Shown here piece by piece: positions 1 to 6,377 of a stretch of DNA of 25,661 nt. The notes under the pieces are model-generated. The model saw only the letters and a list, made by a program, of their open reading frames with translations, searched no databases and had not been told where the DNA came from. The stretch is from a virus, in IMG/VR virus record IMGVR_UViG_3300013126_000215, positions 1 through 25,661 of that record. One strand, 5' to 3'. Numbering within the stretch: position 1 is the stretch's first letter; each line of letters opens with the position of its first letter. The translations under genes were made by a program, and so were the position numbers.

Positions 1-53
1 TACAATCTGCTTCCAACAATGTTCAATTCATAGATAACGTCATAGTGTTTCAT
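1..53 (-). CDS. Partial small leftward gene, N-terminus only
   Basis: An ATG at 53-51 on the minus strand opens a frame of 17 codons that runs off the left window edge (MKHYDVIYELNIVGSRL). It starts 3 nt after the stop of the upstream leftward gene. A GGGAG ribosome site lies at 66-62, 8 nt before the ATG and inside the end of that gene. The block AAGGGAGATT is identical to the one before the upstream gene, which supports a shared leftward operon. The visible residues are too few to assign a family. The main doubt is that only 17 codons are seen. Confidence 0.6.
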   Translation of the reverse strand, partial: MKHYDVIYELNIVGSRL

Positions 54-56
54 AGT

Positions 57-314
57 TCAATCTCCCTTCGCCTTCGCTTCGATATAGCCTGAATACCAAG
101 GTTGATCCGGCGAATCACTTGATGCGTCCGAACATACGTCAAAGAAATAGTTACCGCAGTAGGAATCATATGAATTGATCCCTAGGATGCTGCAAGATAC
201 CTTATGCCACGCCTTAAGGTGTTCCCTAGCGTGATCTTCGAACAAAAACACACTGGTATGTTCTTTGGGCAATCCAACAGTACTACCGAACACAGTTACG
301 TGATAAGTGATCAT
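57..314 (-). CDS. Small hypothetical protein, leftward operon
   Basis: This 85-residue protein starts at the ATG at 314-312, with GGGAG at 328-324 and a 9-nt spacer. The frame also allows a TTG at 320, but that would lie only 3 nt from GGGAG, so the ATG is preferred. The protein is acidic and aromatic-rich, with four cysteines and no signal peptide or membrane segment. I do not recognise a family. Its base composition is clearly more G+C-rich than the late genes, and it reads away from them, so it is probably an early or accessory gene under the divergent control region. The next leftward gene starts 3 nt after its stop. Confidence 0.75.
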   Translation of the reverse strand: MITYHVTVFGSTVGLPKEHTSVFLFEDHAREHLKAWHKVSCSILGINSYDSYCGNYFFDVCSDASSDSPDQPWYSGYIEAKAKGD

Positions 315-359
315 GGTCAAAATCTCCCTTGGTCAACAATCGGTTGAAAACAATCATAC

Positions 360-370
360 GGATCAGATCC
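360..370. promoter_or_regulatory. Operator-like dyad GGATC-A-GATCC
   Basis: This is a perfect 5-bp inverted repeat around a single A. It sits on the candidate leftward -10 box and start point, where a repressor would act. Further GATC sites lie at 382, 403 and 412. Confidence 0.35.
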
Positions 371-396
371 TACCATTATGAGATCCAATCTGTCAA
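367..396 (-). promoter_or_regulatory. Candidate leftward promoter
   Basis: On the minus strand, a perfect TTGACA (396-391) is followed after 18 bp by TAGGAT (372-367), a four-of-six match to a -10 box. Transcription would start near 360, leaving a leader of about 45 nt before the ATG at 314. The dyad at 360-370 overlaps the -10 and start point. The call rests on consensus matching only. Confidence 0.4.
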
Positions 397-438
397 ATTC
401 AGGATCGTGCGGATCACAAAATGTTCTATGGAATAGCT

Positions 439-474
439 ATTGTGCAAAGTGCACAATATAGTGCGTTAACGCAC
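439..474. promoter_or_regulatory. Two adjacent dyads with TTGTGC half-sites
   Basis: ATTGTGCA (439-446) and TGCACAAT (450-457) form an 8-bp inverted repeat with a 3-nt spacer. Four bases later comes the perfect 14-bp palindrome GTGCGTTAACGCAC (461-474). GCACAA half-sites recur at 471-476, 678-683 and 847-852, and TTGTGC recurs at 836-841. The motif is spread over about 400 bp of the control region, which fits a multi-site regulator or replication-initiator binding pattern. The protein partner is unknown. Confidence 0.55.
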
Positions 475-477
475 AAT

Positions 478-560
478 TATCCAACATTATCCAACATTAT
501 CCAACATTTATCCCAAATTTATCCCAATTTATCCCAAATTATCCCAAATTTATCCCAAGG
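478..560. repeat. Tandem array of 10-11-bp TATCC units
   Basis: Eight consecutive units are present. The first three are TATCCAACAT. Five variants of TTATCCCAAAT follow, each 10 or 11 bp long. Each unit spans about one helical turn, so the CC doublets face the same side of the DNA. No spacer sequences separate the units, so this is an iteron-like or binding array and not a CRISPR. Confidence 0.85.
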
Positions 561-591
561 ACTATAATTTTTGTGACTTTTTTGTGATATT

Positions 592-612
592 TTGTTAACA
601 TAACGTTAACAA
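592..612. promoter_or_regulatory. Dyad TTGTTAAC-N5-GTTAACAA
   Basis: This inverted repeat has 8-bp arms (592-599 and 605-612) and a 5-nt spacer. Its GTTAAC core also forms the centre of the palindrome at 461-474, which suggests one protein binding both places. It lies between two 11-bp arrays. Confidence 0.45.
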
Positions 613-655
613 TTCTCTAATGTTTCTCTAATGTTCCCTTAATCTTCCCTTAATC
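613..655. repeat. Two paired 11-bp direct repeats
   Basis: TTCTCTAATGT occurs twice in tandem (613-623 and 624-634). TTCCCTTAATC then occurs twice in tandem (634-644 and 645-655), sharing one base at the junction. Both pairs are exact with an 11-bp period, matching the unit length of the neighbouring arrays. Confidence 0.8.
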
Positions 656-715
656 TTTCCCCATATATGTACAATTTGCACAATAGACATAAGACTGACA
701 ACCGTATAGTTAGCT

Positions 716-841
716 GTCTAGGGTCTGTATAATGTTTGTACAGTATATGTCTATGTTCTGTCTATGTTTTGTACAATATATGTCTATGTTTTGTCTACTC
801 GCACGTGAGCACACATTTTGTCCAGGTTTTGTCCATTGTGC
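716..841. repeat. Phased 11-bp GT-initiated array
   Basis: From 716 to 803 there are eight 11-bp units without a break in register, each starting with GT. Examples are GTACAGTATAT (738), GTCTATGTTCT (749), GTCTATGTTTT (760 and 782) and GTACAATATAT (771). After a 16-bp interruption, two more units follow at 820 and 831 (GTCCAGGTTTT and GTCCATTGTGC). The last runs into the TTGTGCAA dyad. An open frame through this stretch (736-918) is a by-product of the repeat. Confidence 0.85.
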
Positions 842-852
842 AACTTGCACAA
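836..852. promoter_or_regulatory. Dyad TTGTGCAA-C-TTGCACAA
   Basis: This inverted repeat has 8-bp arms around a single C. It uses the same half-site as the dyad at 439-457, about 400 bp away. Two distant copies could be bridged by one regulator, but that is inference. Confidence 0.5.
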
Positions 853-906
853 CGACCCCCTTCGAGGGCGACTTTACATAAGGCGGGGGGGCTGGCCGGG
901 GGCGGG
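853..906. other. G-rich island, possible packaging or replication site
   Basis: This is a short, strongly G+C-rich block in very AT-rich DNA. It holds a CCCT-TCG-AGGG hairpin (about 857-867), then several runs of three to seven G on the plus strand (882-906). It lies about 0.5 kb before the packaging operon. Cohesive-end and pac sites often sit near terminase genes, so a cos or pac role is possible, but no end structure can be seen. Confidence 0.3.
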
Positions 907-1000
907 ATATTTAATTAAGTATTATCTTTTAAGAAAAAGGCATTGATTTATAAACATATACAGTTTACCACTAAACAATTAAACTGTCAATGGTTTAAGT

Positions 1001-1340
1001 TATACATACATATACATACATATAGATACATATACATACATATACATACATATACATACATATACATACTTATACATACATATACATACATATACATACA
1101 TATACATATAGATACTTATACATATACATACATATAGATACATATACATACATATAGATACATATACATACATATACATATAGATACTTATACATACATA
1201 CATATACATATAAACATACATACATATACATATACATACTTATACATATAAACATTTATACATATACATATACATATAGATATTTATACTTATAAATATA
1301 CATATAAATACTTATAAATATAAACATTTATACATAAAAA
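1001..1340. repeat. 10-bp TATACATACA low-complexity array
   Basis: From 1001 to about 1110, eleven units follow an exact 10-bp period, TATACATACA with C/G variation at position 5 and A/T at position 10. To about 1340 the array continues with small indels and decays into AT-rich sequence. Short open frames occur on both strands because the repeat lacks stops in several frames; their Tyr/Met/Ile-rich translations are not believable proteins. Such a long simple repeat is unusual in a phage. Confidence 0.9.
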
Positions 1341-1452
1341 CATACATAAAACTAATAAAAATACAATAAAACATTCATTATTTTATGTTAAACTATAAAT
1401 ATACACATATATCCCCCTTTTTCTTATTTTTATTCTATTATTGGTACCATAC

Positions 1453-2202
1453 ATGGAACAAATACTAATTACAATTATAGTTACACTAATAATAAAAAAG
1501 TTTTATGATCTAATTAAATCACAATTAGAATGTAAGAGTAAAATCATTGAATTAAAGAAAGAATTACAATTAGAAAGATTAAAGAATGAAGAATTGAATA
1601 TAAAAAATAAACAATTAGAATTAGAAGTCAATAAACTTAAACAAGATCTATCTACAATCAAAGAAAGATTAACAAAAGTAGAGACAACACAAGAGTTTGT
1701 ATTGACTAAAGAAAAGGCGGCGTTGTTAGTGATGTCTAATAAACAGTTTGCAGACAATGATAGAAATGCTCTACGAAGAGCGGGTATCTTATTCCACAGA
1801 TTATCAAGTGGACAGTTTTTAGAATTGAAGAATGAATTACAAAGAAAGAGAATAGAAAACAGACAATATAAGGTAGTTCACATATCTTCTCATGCAAGTA
1901 AAGATGGAATAGAATTTAGTGATGTAACAGTGGGCGGGCAAGAGTTATCAGAAATAATGACTGGTATAGATTTACTCTTTTTAGCCTCCTGTTCTAATGT
2001 AGAAATAGCAGACAATCTTATAGGTATTGTCAAAAACATCATAACAGTCTATGAAGAAATAGAAGACAAAGATATGCAAGAGTTTGTTTATAATTTTTAT
2101 AATGAATTAAAGAAAACATTCAACATACTCGAAAGTTATAATAAAGCAATTACTCTAGTTCCACACGTAAGTGAGTATGTTGACTTAAGGACAAGCACAT
2201 GA
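1453..2202 (+). CDS. Membrane-anchored coiled-coil protein with CHAT-like domain
   Basis: This protein has 249 residues from the ATG at 1453; a TTG at 1441 would add four. Neither start has a clear ribosome site. It opens with one hydrophobic helix (residues 3-14, ILITIIVTLIIK), so the N-terminus is probably in the membrane. A Lys/Glu/Leu coiled coil follows (about 20-78), then a C-terminal domain with the layout of CHAT caspase-like proteases. In that domain a strand leads to HISSH (His143 and His147), then GGQELSEI, then LLFLASC (Cys180). ITVYEEIEDKD follows, and a helix holding NFYNEL ends in a motif with Ala in AI. The usual HG is HA here, and the AGA loop of many CHAT domains is missing, so activity is not certain. 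Its stop overlaps the terminase small-subunit start (ATGA). A role in exclusion, cell suicide or control of packaging is inference. The fold call could be wrong, but the His/Cys spacing fits well. Confidence 0.7.
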   Translation: MEQILITIIVTLIIKKFYDLIKSQLECKSKIIELKKELQLERLKNEELNIKNKQLELEVNKLKQDLSTIKERLTKVETTQEFVLTKEKAALLVMSNKQFADNDRNALRRAGILFHRLSSGQFLELKNELQRKRIENRQYKVVHISSHASKDGIEFSDVTVGGQELSEIMTGIDLLFLASCSNVEIADNLIGIVKNIITVYEEIEDKDMQEFVYNFYNELKKTFNILESYNKAITLVPHVSEYVDLRTST

Positions 2203-2732
2203 CATTCAAAAGAGACTTAGACAAAATAGAAGAAGAGAAGAGATCTCTTCTTTTACTCACTAACGAAGAGCGTAATGCGATTGTGTGGGCTGGAAGACTG
2301 AGAGGAAAGTCGTTTGAAGAGATTCACATTTTTCTAATAACAAATTATGTTTCACAGTTACCACGTGATTATTCAGTGAGGGATGTTCAAAAAGACTTAA
2401 GTTCAGCACTTAATAAATTACAGCCCGCTTACTTAGAGACAGCAGCAGAATTAGTTCAGATAGAAGCACACCGTTTTGATGTAATGTTAGATTCTATTTG
2501 GAATAAAGTCACTAGTGGAGACACAAAAGCGGTTGATGCAGCACTGGCAATCAGTAGAGAACGAAGAAAAATGTTAGGTCTTGATGAACCAGATAAAATT
2601 CAAGTTGACTGGAAAGTCACACTAGCACAATTGATTCAGTCTGGAGACATCACTCCCGCTGATATTGTGAAAGATTTTGGAGAGGAAGTTCTCACAGAAG
2701 TCAATTACAAGTTATTGGAGTTAAATAAATGA
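2199..2732 (+). CDS. Probable terminase small subunit
   Basis: This 177-residue protein would recognise phage DNA and hand it to the large subunit for packaging. It is mostly helical and charged. An N-terminal stretch (about 20-60) including GRLRGKSFEEI fits a helix-turn-helix-like DNA-binding region. A central helix pair with many Glu/Lys follows, and the C-terminus (GDITPADIVKDFGEEVL) could contact the large subunit. The assignment rests mainly on position, size and overlap: ATGA overlaps join it to the CHAT-like gene upstream and the terminase ATPase downstream. Sequence alone would not prove it. Confidence 0.65.
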   Translation: MTFKRDLDKIEEEKRSLLLLTNEERNAIVWAGRLRGKSFEEIHIFLITNYVSQLPRDYSVRDVQKDLSSALNKLQPAYLETAAELVQIEAHRFDVMLDSIWNKVTSGDTKAVDAALAISRERRKMLGLDEPDKIQVDWKVTLAQLIQSGDITPADIVKDFGEEVLTEVNYKLLELNK

Positions 2733-4231
2733 TTCCAGATTCAGTTTTTAAGCAGGCTAAGTTAGAAAAGATAAAAAATGAATTATCTAAAAGAAGTGCT
2801 CTTAAAGCACCGGATAAACCACTATTGTGGTTGATGGCTATATTCCCCACTATCTTCTCAAAACCGTTTGCACAATTCCATGAAGATATGTTTAAGTGGG
2901 CGTGGAGTATTGAACTAGAAAAATCATCCCCCCCTTTCGTCTCAATTCTGTCACGTGGTTTTGGTAAGTCTACTTGCGCAGAGTCTGCCACAATTATGTT
3001 AGGCGCTATGAGAAAGAGATCTTACTGTCTTTACGTTTCTGCTACACAAGATCTTGCTGACCAGCATGTAGCATCTATTAAAGATATGGCTGAAACACCA
3101 ATCATGTCATCATACTATCCCATTTTTGCAAAACCTAAATTGAGTAAAGAGGGGCATTATCGTTCGTGGCGTAGAAACAGACTTGCTTTTGGAAATGGAT
3201 TTACTGTTGATAGTGTTGGCCTTGATAGTGCAAAGCGTGGTAGTAAAATGATGGACAAACGCCCAGACTTGATTGTCTTAGACGACATTGATGAGAAGGG
3301 CGACAGTCCGACAATTACACAAAAGAAAATAGATGCTATCTTCACATCACTCTTACCCGCTGGATCTAAAGACTTAACCATCCTAGCAGTACAAAACATG
3401 ATTATTGATACTGGTATTTTTTCAAGATTGAGTCAAGACGATCCCCCCTTTTTAAAAAACAGAATACTTTCTGGACCCTATCCCGCACTACAAAACTTTA
3501 ATTGGAATTACAAAAAGGATTCAACTGGTAAAACATTGATTGAAGTCAGTGGAGAGCCGACATGGAAGGGCTTCACACTTGAAAACATTCAAGAAATCAT
3601 AAACAACATTGGAATTACTGCATTCCAAAGTGAATACCAACATCTCATCGTTGATGAATCTTCAATGTTCAATGGAATTAAATTTCAGAGAATTCCACAA
3701 TCACAAGTTCCAGAACTTTTTTATAAGGTTGTATCTTTGGATCCGGCTGTTACAAGTAATGATGGTAGTGACAGTCATGGTATCTCTGTAATGGGAGTAA
3801 GTGATAAAGGAAACTACTACATTCTTGAAAGTTGGGAAAAGAGAGCAACACCAGAGCTTGCTTTGAGAAAAGCACTTTATTTTTGCATAAAGTATGGAGT
3901 TACATTATTGCAAATAGAAAGCAATCAAGGTGGTGAATTGTGGTACAACTTATGGGACAATATAGTTGACCAAACAGGTATGTCAAATGATGATAGAATG
4001 CCTGGGCTTGAGATTGTACGTGCTTCAACGTCTACAGGCGGAAAAATGGAGAGAGCAAGTCAAATGTTGATTGATTATGAATTAGGCAAAGTTTTTCATG
4101 TAGACAATGATTCAACAAACGAACTAGAGGTTGCACTTATGCGATTTCCTACTCGCAAGCCATTCGATCTTGTCGATGCTACATACTGGTCCTGGCAAGC
4201 CTGTAGCAACGCTTCTAGGTGGGTTTTATGA
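2729..4231 (+). CDS. terL: Terminase large subunit
   Basis: This 500-residue packaging motor has an ATPase and a nuclease domain. The Walker A loop is SRGFGKST (residues 75-82), and Walker B is LIVLDDID (181-188) with tandem Asp. SATQ (104-107) is a likely coupling or adenine-side motif. The RNase-H-like nuclease domain shows its three acidic positions: Asp338 in SLDPAVT, Glu397 in IESNQGG, and Asp480/Asp483 in DLVDA. Length and motif order are normal for a full-length protein. It powers DNA translocation into the prohead through the portal and cuts the concatemer. Its start overlaps the small-subunit stop (ATGA). The next gene is 91 bp away, separated by the structured element at 4265-4311. 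Confidence 0.95.
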   Translation: MIPDSVFKQAKLEKIKNELSKRSALKAPDKPLLWLMAIFPTIFSKPFAQFHEDMFKWAWSIELEKSSPPFVSILSRGFGKSTCAESATIMLGAMRKRSYCLYVSATQDLADQHVASIKDMAETPIMSSYYPIFAKPKLSKEGHYRSWRRNRLAFGNGFTVDSVGLDSAKRGSKMMDKRPDLIVLDDIDEKGDSPTITQKKIDAIFTSLLPAGSKDLTILAVQNMIIDTGIFSRLSQDDPPFLKNRILSGPYPALQNFNWNYKKDSTGKTLIEVSGEPTWKGFTLENIQEIINNIGITAFQSEYQHLIVDESSMFNGIKFQRIPQSQVPELFYKVVSLDPAVTSNDGSDSHGISVMGVSDKGNYYILESWEKRATPELALRKALYFCIKYGVTLLQIESNQGGELWYNLWDNIVDQTGMSNDDRMPGLEIVRASTSTGGKMERASQMLIDYELGKVFHVDNDSTNELEVALMRFPTRKPFDLVDATYWSWQACSNASRWVL

Positions 4232-4264
4232 CGTTTTGGTACTGCACTACCTTAAAGGGTTTTT

Positions 4265-4311
4265 CGTTGAATCTAGGGCCCTCTACGCCCGATAGCGGGC
4301 ATTCTAGGAAG
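4265..4311 (+). repeat. 47-bp structured intergenic element, copy A
   Basis: This element matches copy B at 7874-7920 in about 40 of 47 positions with two 1-nt gaps. It contains a hairpin GCCCG-ATAG-CGGGC (4287-4300). An upstream GGGC (4276-4279) can pair instead with GCCC (4287-4290), so two exclusive folds are possible. CTAG occurs at both ends of the element. It ends at the ribosome site (GGAAGGGAG, 4308-4315) of the PAPS-reductase-like gene. There is no U-run, so it is not a standard terminator. It may be an mRNA leader, processing or regulatory element. Confidence 0.75.
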
Positions 4312-4322
4312 GGAGTCTAGGA

Positions 4323-5132
4323 ATGTTAAAAGTCTTCAGTTTCGGCGGTGGTCGTCAGTCAATGGCTGTCCTTGTTCTTGCTTCGCAAGCCATTTTAAAA
4401 TACGATGCATTCCTTTTTTCAAATGTAGGTAATGATGCAGAAAATCCAGATACAATAAAGTATTTTAATGAGTATGCACTACCGTTTGCACAAAAACACA
4501 ATCTTAATCTAATTGAAGTCAGTCGTATTCCTACAAAAGGTAGAAACAAAGATAAGTCTGAAAGTCTTTACCAAAATTTGATTTTTGAAAATAGAAGAAC
4601 GATTGAAATTCCTGTTCATATGAAAAATGGTGCACCAGGAAGAAGAGCGTGCACACATGAGTTTAAGATAAAGGTTGTAGGTAAATGGTTGAGTAAACAT
4701 GGTGCAACCAAAGAAAATCCTGCAATCACTGGTATTGGAATATCTTTAGATGAATTTCAGCGTGCAAGAAATAAAGCCTACTATGATTGGCAAACACTAG
4801 AATATCCACTATTAGACTTAAAACTTACAAAAGATGATTGTATTAAAATAATCAAAGATTCTGGATTGCCAATTCCACCAAAGTCAGCCTGCTGGTTCTG
4901 TCCTTTTCATACAAACGAAGAATGGATAGACTTAAGAATCAAAAAACCAGAATTGTTTCAGAAGGCGGTAGACTTAGAAAAAACTTTGAATGAACGAAGA
5001 AAAATGTTGAACAGAGATGAAATATATTTAACACAATATGGAGTGCCACTAAATGAAGCTTTTGATTATCAACTTAAATTTTTTGATGAGAGTGTTGAGC
5101 TTACTTGTGACACTGGCCATTGTTTTGTTTAA
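4323..5132 (+). CDS. PAPS-reductase-family (PP-loop) protein
   Basis: This 269-residue protein belongs to the adenine-nucleotide alpha-hydrolase (PAPS reductase/DndC-like) superfamily. The N-terminal nucleotide loop is SFGGGRQS (residues 6-13). RRACTHEFK follows with Cys110, then SACWFCPFH with Cys190 and Cys193, and the C-terminus ends in CDTGHCFV (Cys262, Cys267). The cysteine set suggests an Fe-S cluster or zinc site. Relatives are known in many phages, usually with no proven function. They are often suspected of moving sulfur or activating a substrate by adenylation. The start is well set by GGAAGGGAG, 7 nt before the ATG. The DNA methyltransferase starts 15 nt after its stop, so a joint role in DNA modification is reasonable but inferred. 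It is probably not a housekeeping sulfate reductase. Confidence 0.85.
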   Translation: MLKVFSFGGGRQSMAVLVLASQAILKYDAFLFSNVGNDAENPDTIKYFNEYALPFAQKHNLNLIEVSRIPTKGRNKDKSESLYQNLIFENRRTIEIPVHMKNGAPGRRACTHEFKIKVVGKWLSKHGATKENPAITGIGISLDEFQRARNKAYYDWQTLEYPLLDLKLTKDDCIKIIKDSGLPIPPKSACWFCPFHTNEEWIDLRIKKPELFQKAVDLEKTLNERRKMLNRDEIYLTQYGVPLNEAFDYQLKFFDESVELTCDTGHCFV

Positions 5133-5147
5133 TAGAAAGGTTTTTTG

Positions 5148-6377
5148 ATGAATAATTTATTTTTTGGTGACAATCTTGAAGTAATGAAAACATTTCCTGA
5201 CAATACTTTCGATAGTGTTGTTACTGACCCACCATATGGAATTGGATTTATGAATAAAAAGTGGGACAGTCTTGACAATGATTTTCATTTTAAGTGGGCC
5301 AGTGAAGTTTTAAGAGTAATCAAGCCCGGTGGGCATATGTTTGTTTTTGGTTCACCACGAACATACCATCGTTTGACTGTTGCAATAGAGGATGCAGGAT
5401 GGGAAGTCAGAGATTGTTTGATGTGGTTGTATGGAGAAGGTTTTCCAAAGTCTATGGATGTGGCGAAAGCCATTGATTCTTTTTATGGAAAGAAGGGTGA
5501 ATATGGAGACTACAAAACGCAAGAGCATGCAATTCCAAGAAAGCCAGCAAACCAAAGAATGGAAGAGGGATATCAACGACCTTGGAGAGATGATAAAGAG
5601 GCAGTGGAAAGAAATCTCAGAGAATATATTCCAGAAACAGAGGAAGCTAAAGGTTGGCAAGGATGGGGGACTGCGCTTAAACCAGCATGGGAGCCTATCA
5701 TACTAGTAAGGAAACCATTGTCTGAAAAGACAGTTGCTGCAAATGTAATCAAATATGGAACAGGCTCACTGAATATAGGTGAAAATAAAATTTACACAAA
5801 ATCTCTTGAAAACACTGGAAGATGGCCTGCTAATTTAATTTTAGATGATGATCCATATATCATTAGCCAGTTACCTAAAAATAAATCAAACGATCGAGTG
5901 AGAAGAAACACTGTACCAAACTTTGGTTCTCAAGCTGTTTATCATAAAAGTAAGATTGTTTATGCAACAGGATTCAAAGACGAGGGGTCTGTTGCAAGAT
6001 TTTTTTATTGCTCTAAAGCAAGTAAAAGCGAAAGAGAATTTGGTCTAGACAATTTTGAGTTTTCTATTGTAGATGACGGTAGAGACAAAAAGATTGACAA
6101 TCCTTACTTAAGAGGAAAAACTGAAAGAAAAAACATTCATCCAACAGTCAAGCCAGTAAAATTATTAAGATATCTTGTTAGATTGATTACTCCAACAGAA
6201 GGTAAGATTTTGGATCCATTCATGGGAAGTGGAAGCACTGGAATTGCTTGTGTGTTGGAAAACAAAAATTTTTTTGGAATTGAAATAGAAAAAGATTATT
6301 TCGATGTTTCGCAAGCAAGGATTGCGCAAGCAGAAATTGTGCAAAGTTCGTTAGACAATCAGGAGAACAAACAATAA
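5148..6377 (+). CDS. DNA methyltransferase, beta-class N6A/N4C
   Basis: This 409-residue protein transfers a methyl group from SAM to adenine N6 or cytosine N4. The catalytic motif IV DPPYG is at residues 27-31, near the N-terminus. A long central region (about 90-320) holds the target-recognition part. The SAM-binding motif LDPFMGSGSTG lies near residues 355-365. This IV-before-I order marks the beta class. The ATG at 5148 is preferred over the TTG at 5145, since AGAAAGG lies 7 nt before it. No restriction nuclease is next to it, so it is an orphan enzyme, perhaps protecting phage DNA or marking control sites. It directly abuts the portal gene. The target sequence cannot be read from the protein. 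Confidence 0.93.
   Translation: MNNLFFGDNLEVMKTFPDNTFDSVVTDPPYGIGFMNKKWDSLDNDFHFKWASEVLRVIKPGGHMFVFGSPRTYHRLTVAIEDAGWEVRDCLMWLYGEGFPKSMDVAKAIDSFYGKKGEYGDYKTQEHAIPRKPANQRMEEGYQRPWRDDKEAVERNLREYIPETEEAKGWQGWGTALKPAWEPIILVRKPLSEKTVAANVIKYGTGSLNIGENKIYTKSLENTGRWPANLILDDDPYIISQLPKNKSNDRVRRNTVPNFGSQAVYHKSKIVYATGFKDEGSVARFFYCSKASKSEREFGLDNFEFSIVDDGRDKKIDNPYLRGKTERKNIHPTVKPVKLLRYLVRLITPTEGKILDPFMGSGSTGIACVLENKNFFGIEIEKDYFDVSQARIAQAEIVQSSLDNQENKQ

Larger units (their letters stand above)
315..1440. other. Divergent control region between leftward and late operons
   Basis: This stretch of about 1.1 kb has no credible gene. From left to right it holds a candidate leftward promoter and dyad (360-396), a GATC cluster, dyads at 439-474, an array of 10-11-bp units (478-560), a GTTAAC dyad (592-612), paired 11-mers (613-655), an 11-bp array (716-803, continued at 820-841), a TTGTGCAA dyad (836-852), a G-rich island (853-906), an 8-bp inverted repeat (960-967 with 980-987), and a 10-bp TATACATACA array (1001 to about 1340). 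Positions 1341-1440 are A/T-rich with a pyrimidine-rich end (about 1412-1438). A TATAAA at 1394-1399 could be a -10 box for the late operon, but no good -35 is visible. The layout resembles a phage switch, replication or packaging region; which one is inference. Confidence 0.7.

Noticed and set aside
478-841. CRISPR array
   Set aside because: The units are adjacent 10-11-mers with no unique spacers of 25-40 bp between identical repeats, and no cas genes are near.
736-918. 60-residue plus-strand frame in the 11-bp array
   Set aside because: It lies wholly in the repeat array and G-rich island, with Cys/Tyr/Val-rich repeats and no ribosome site.
943-1255. Open frames on both strands in the TATACATACA array
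   Set aside because: They exist only because the repeat lacks stops in those frames. The translations are monotonous Tyr/Ile/Met/His strings, and no ribosome sites precede them.
4153-4394. 12-bp direct repeat TCGCAAGCCATT at 4153 and 4383
   Set aside because: Both copies are inside coding sequence in different frames, and a shared 12-mer is expected by chance in 25 kb.
5352-5706. Open frames on either strand inside the methyltransferase gene
   Set aside because: They are alternative-frame shadows of the strong DPPY methyltransferase, with no start signals.
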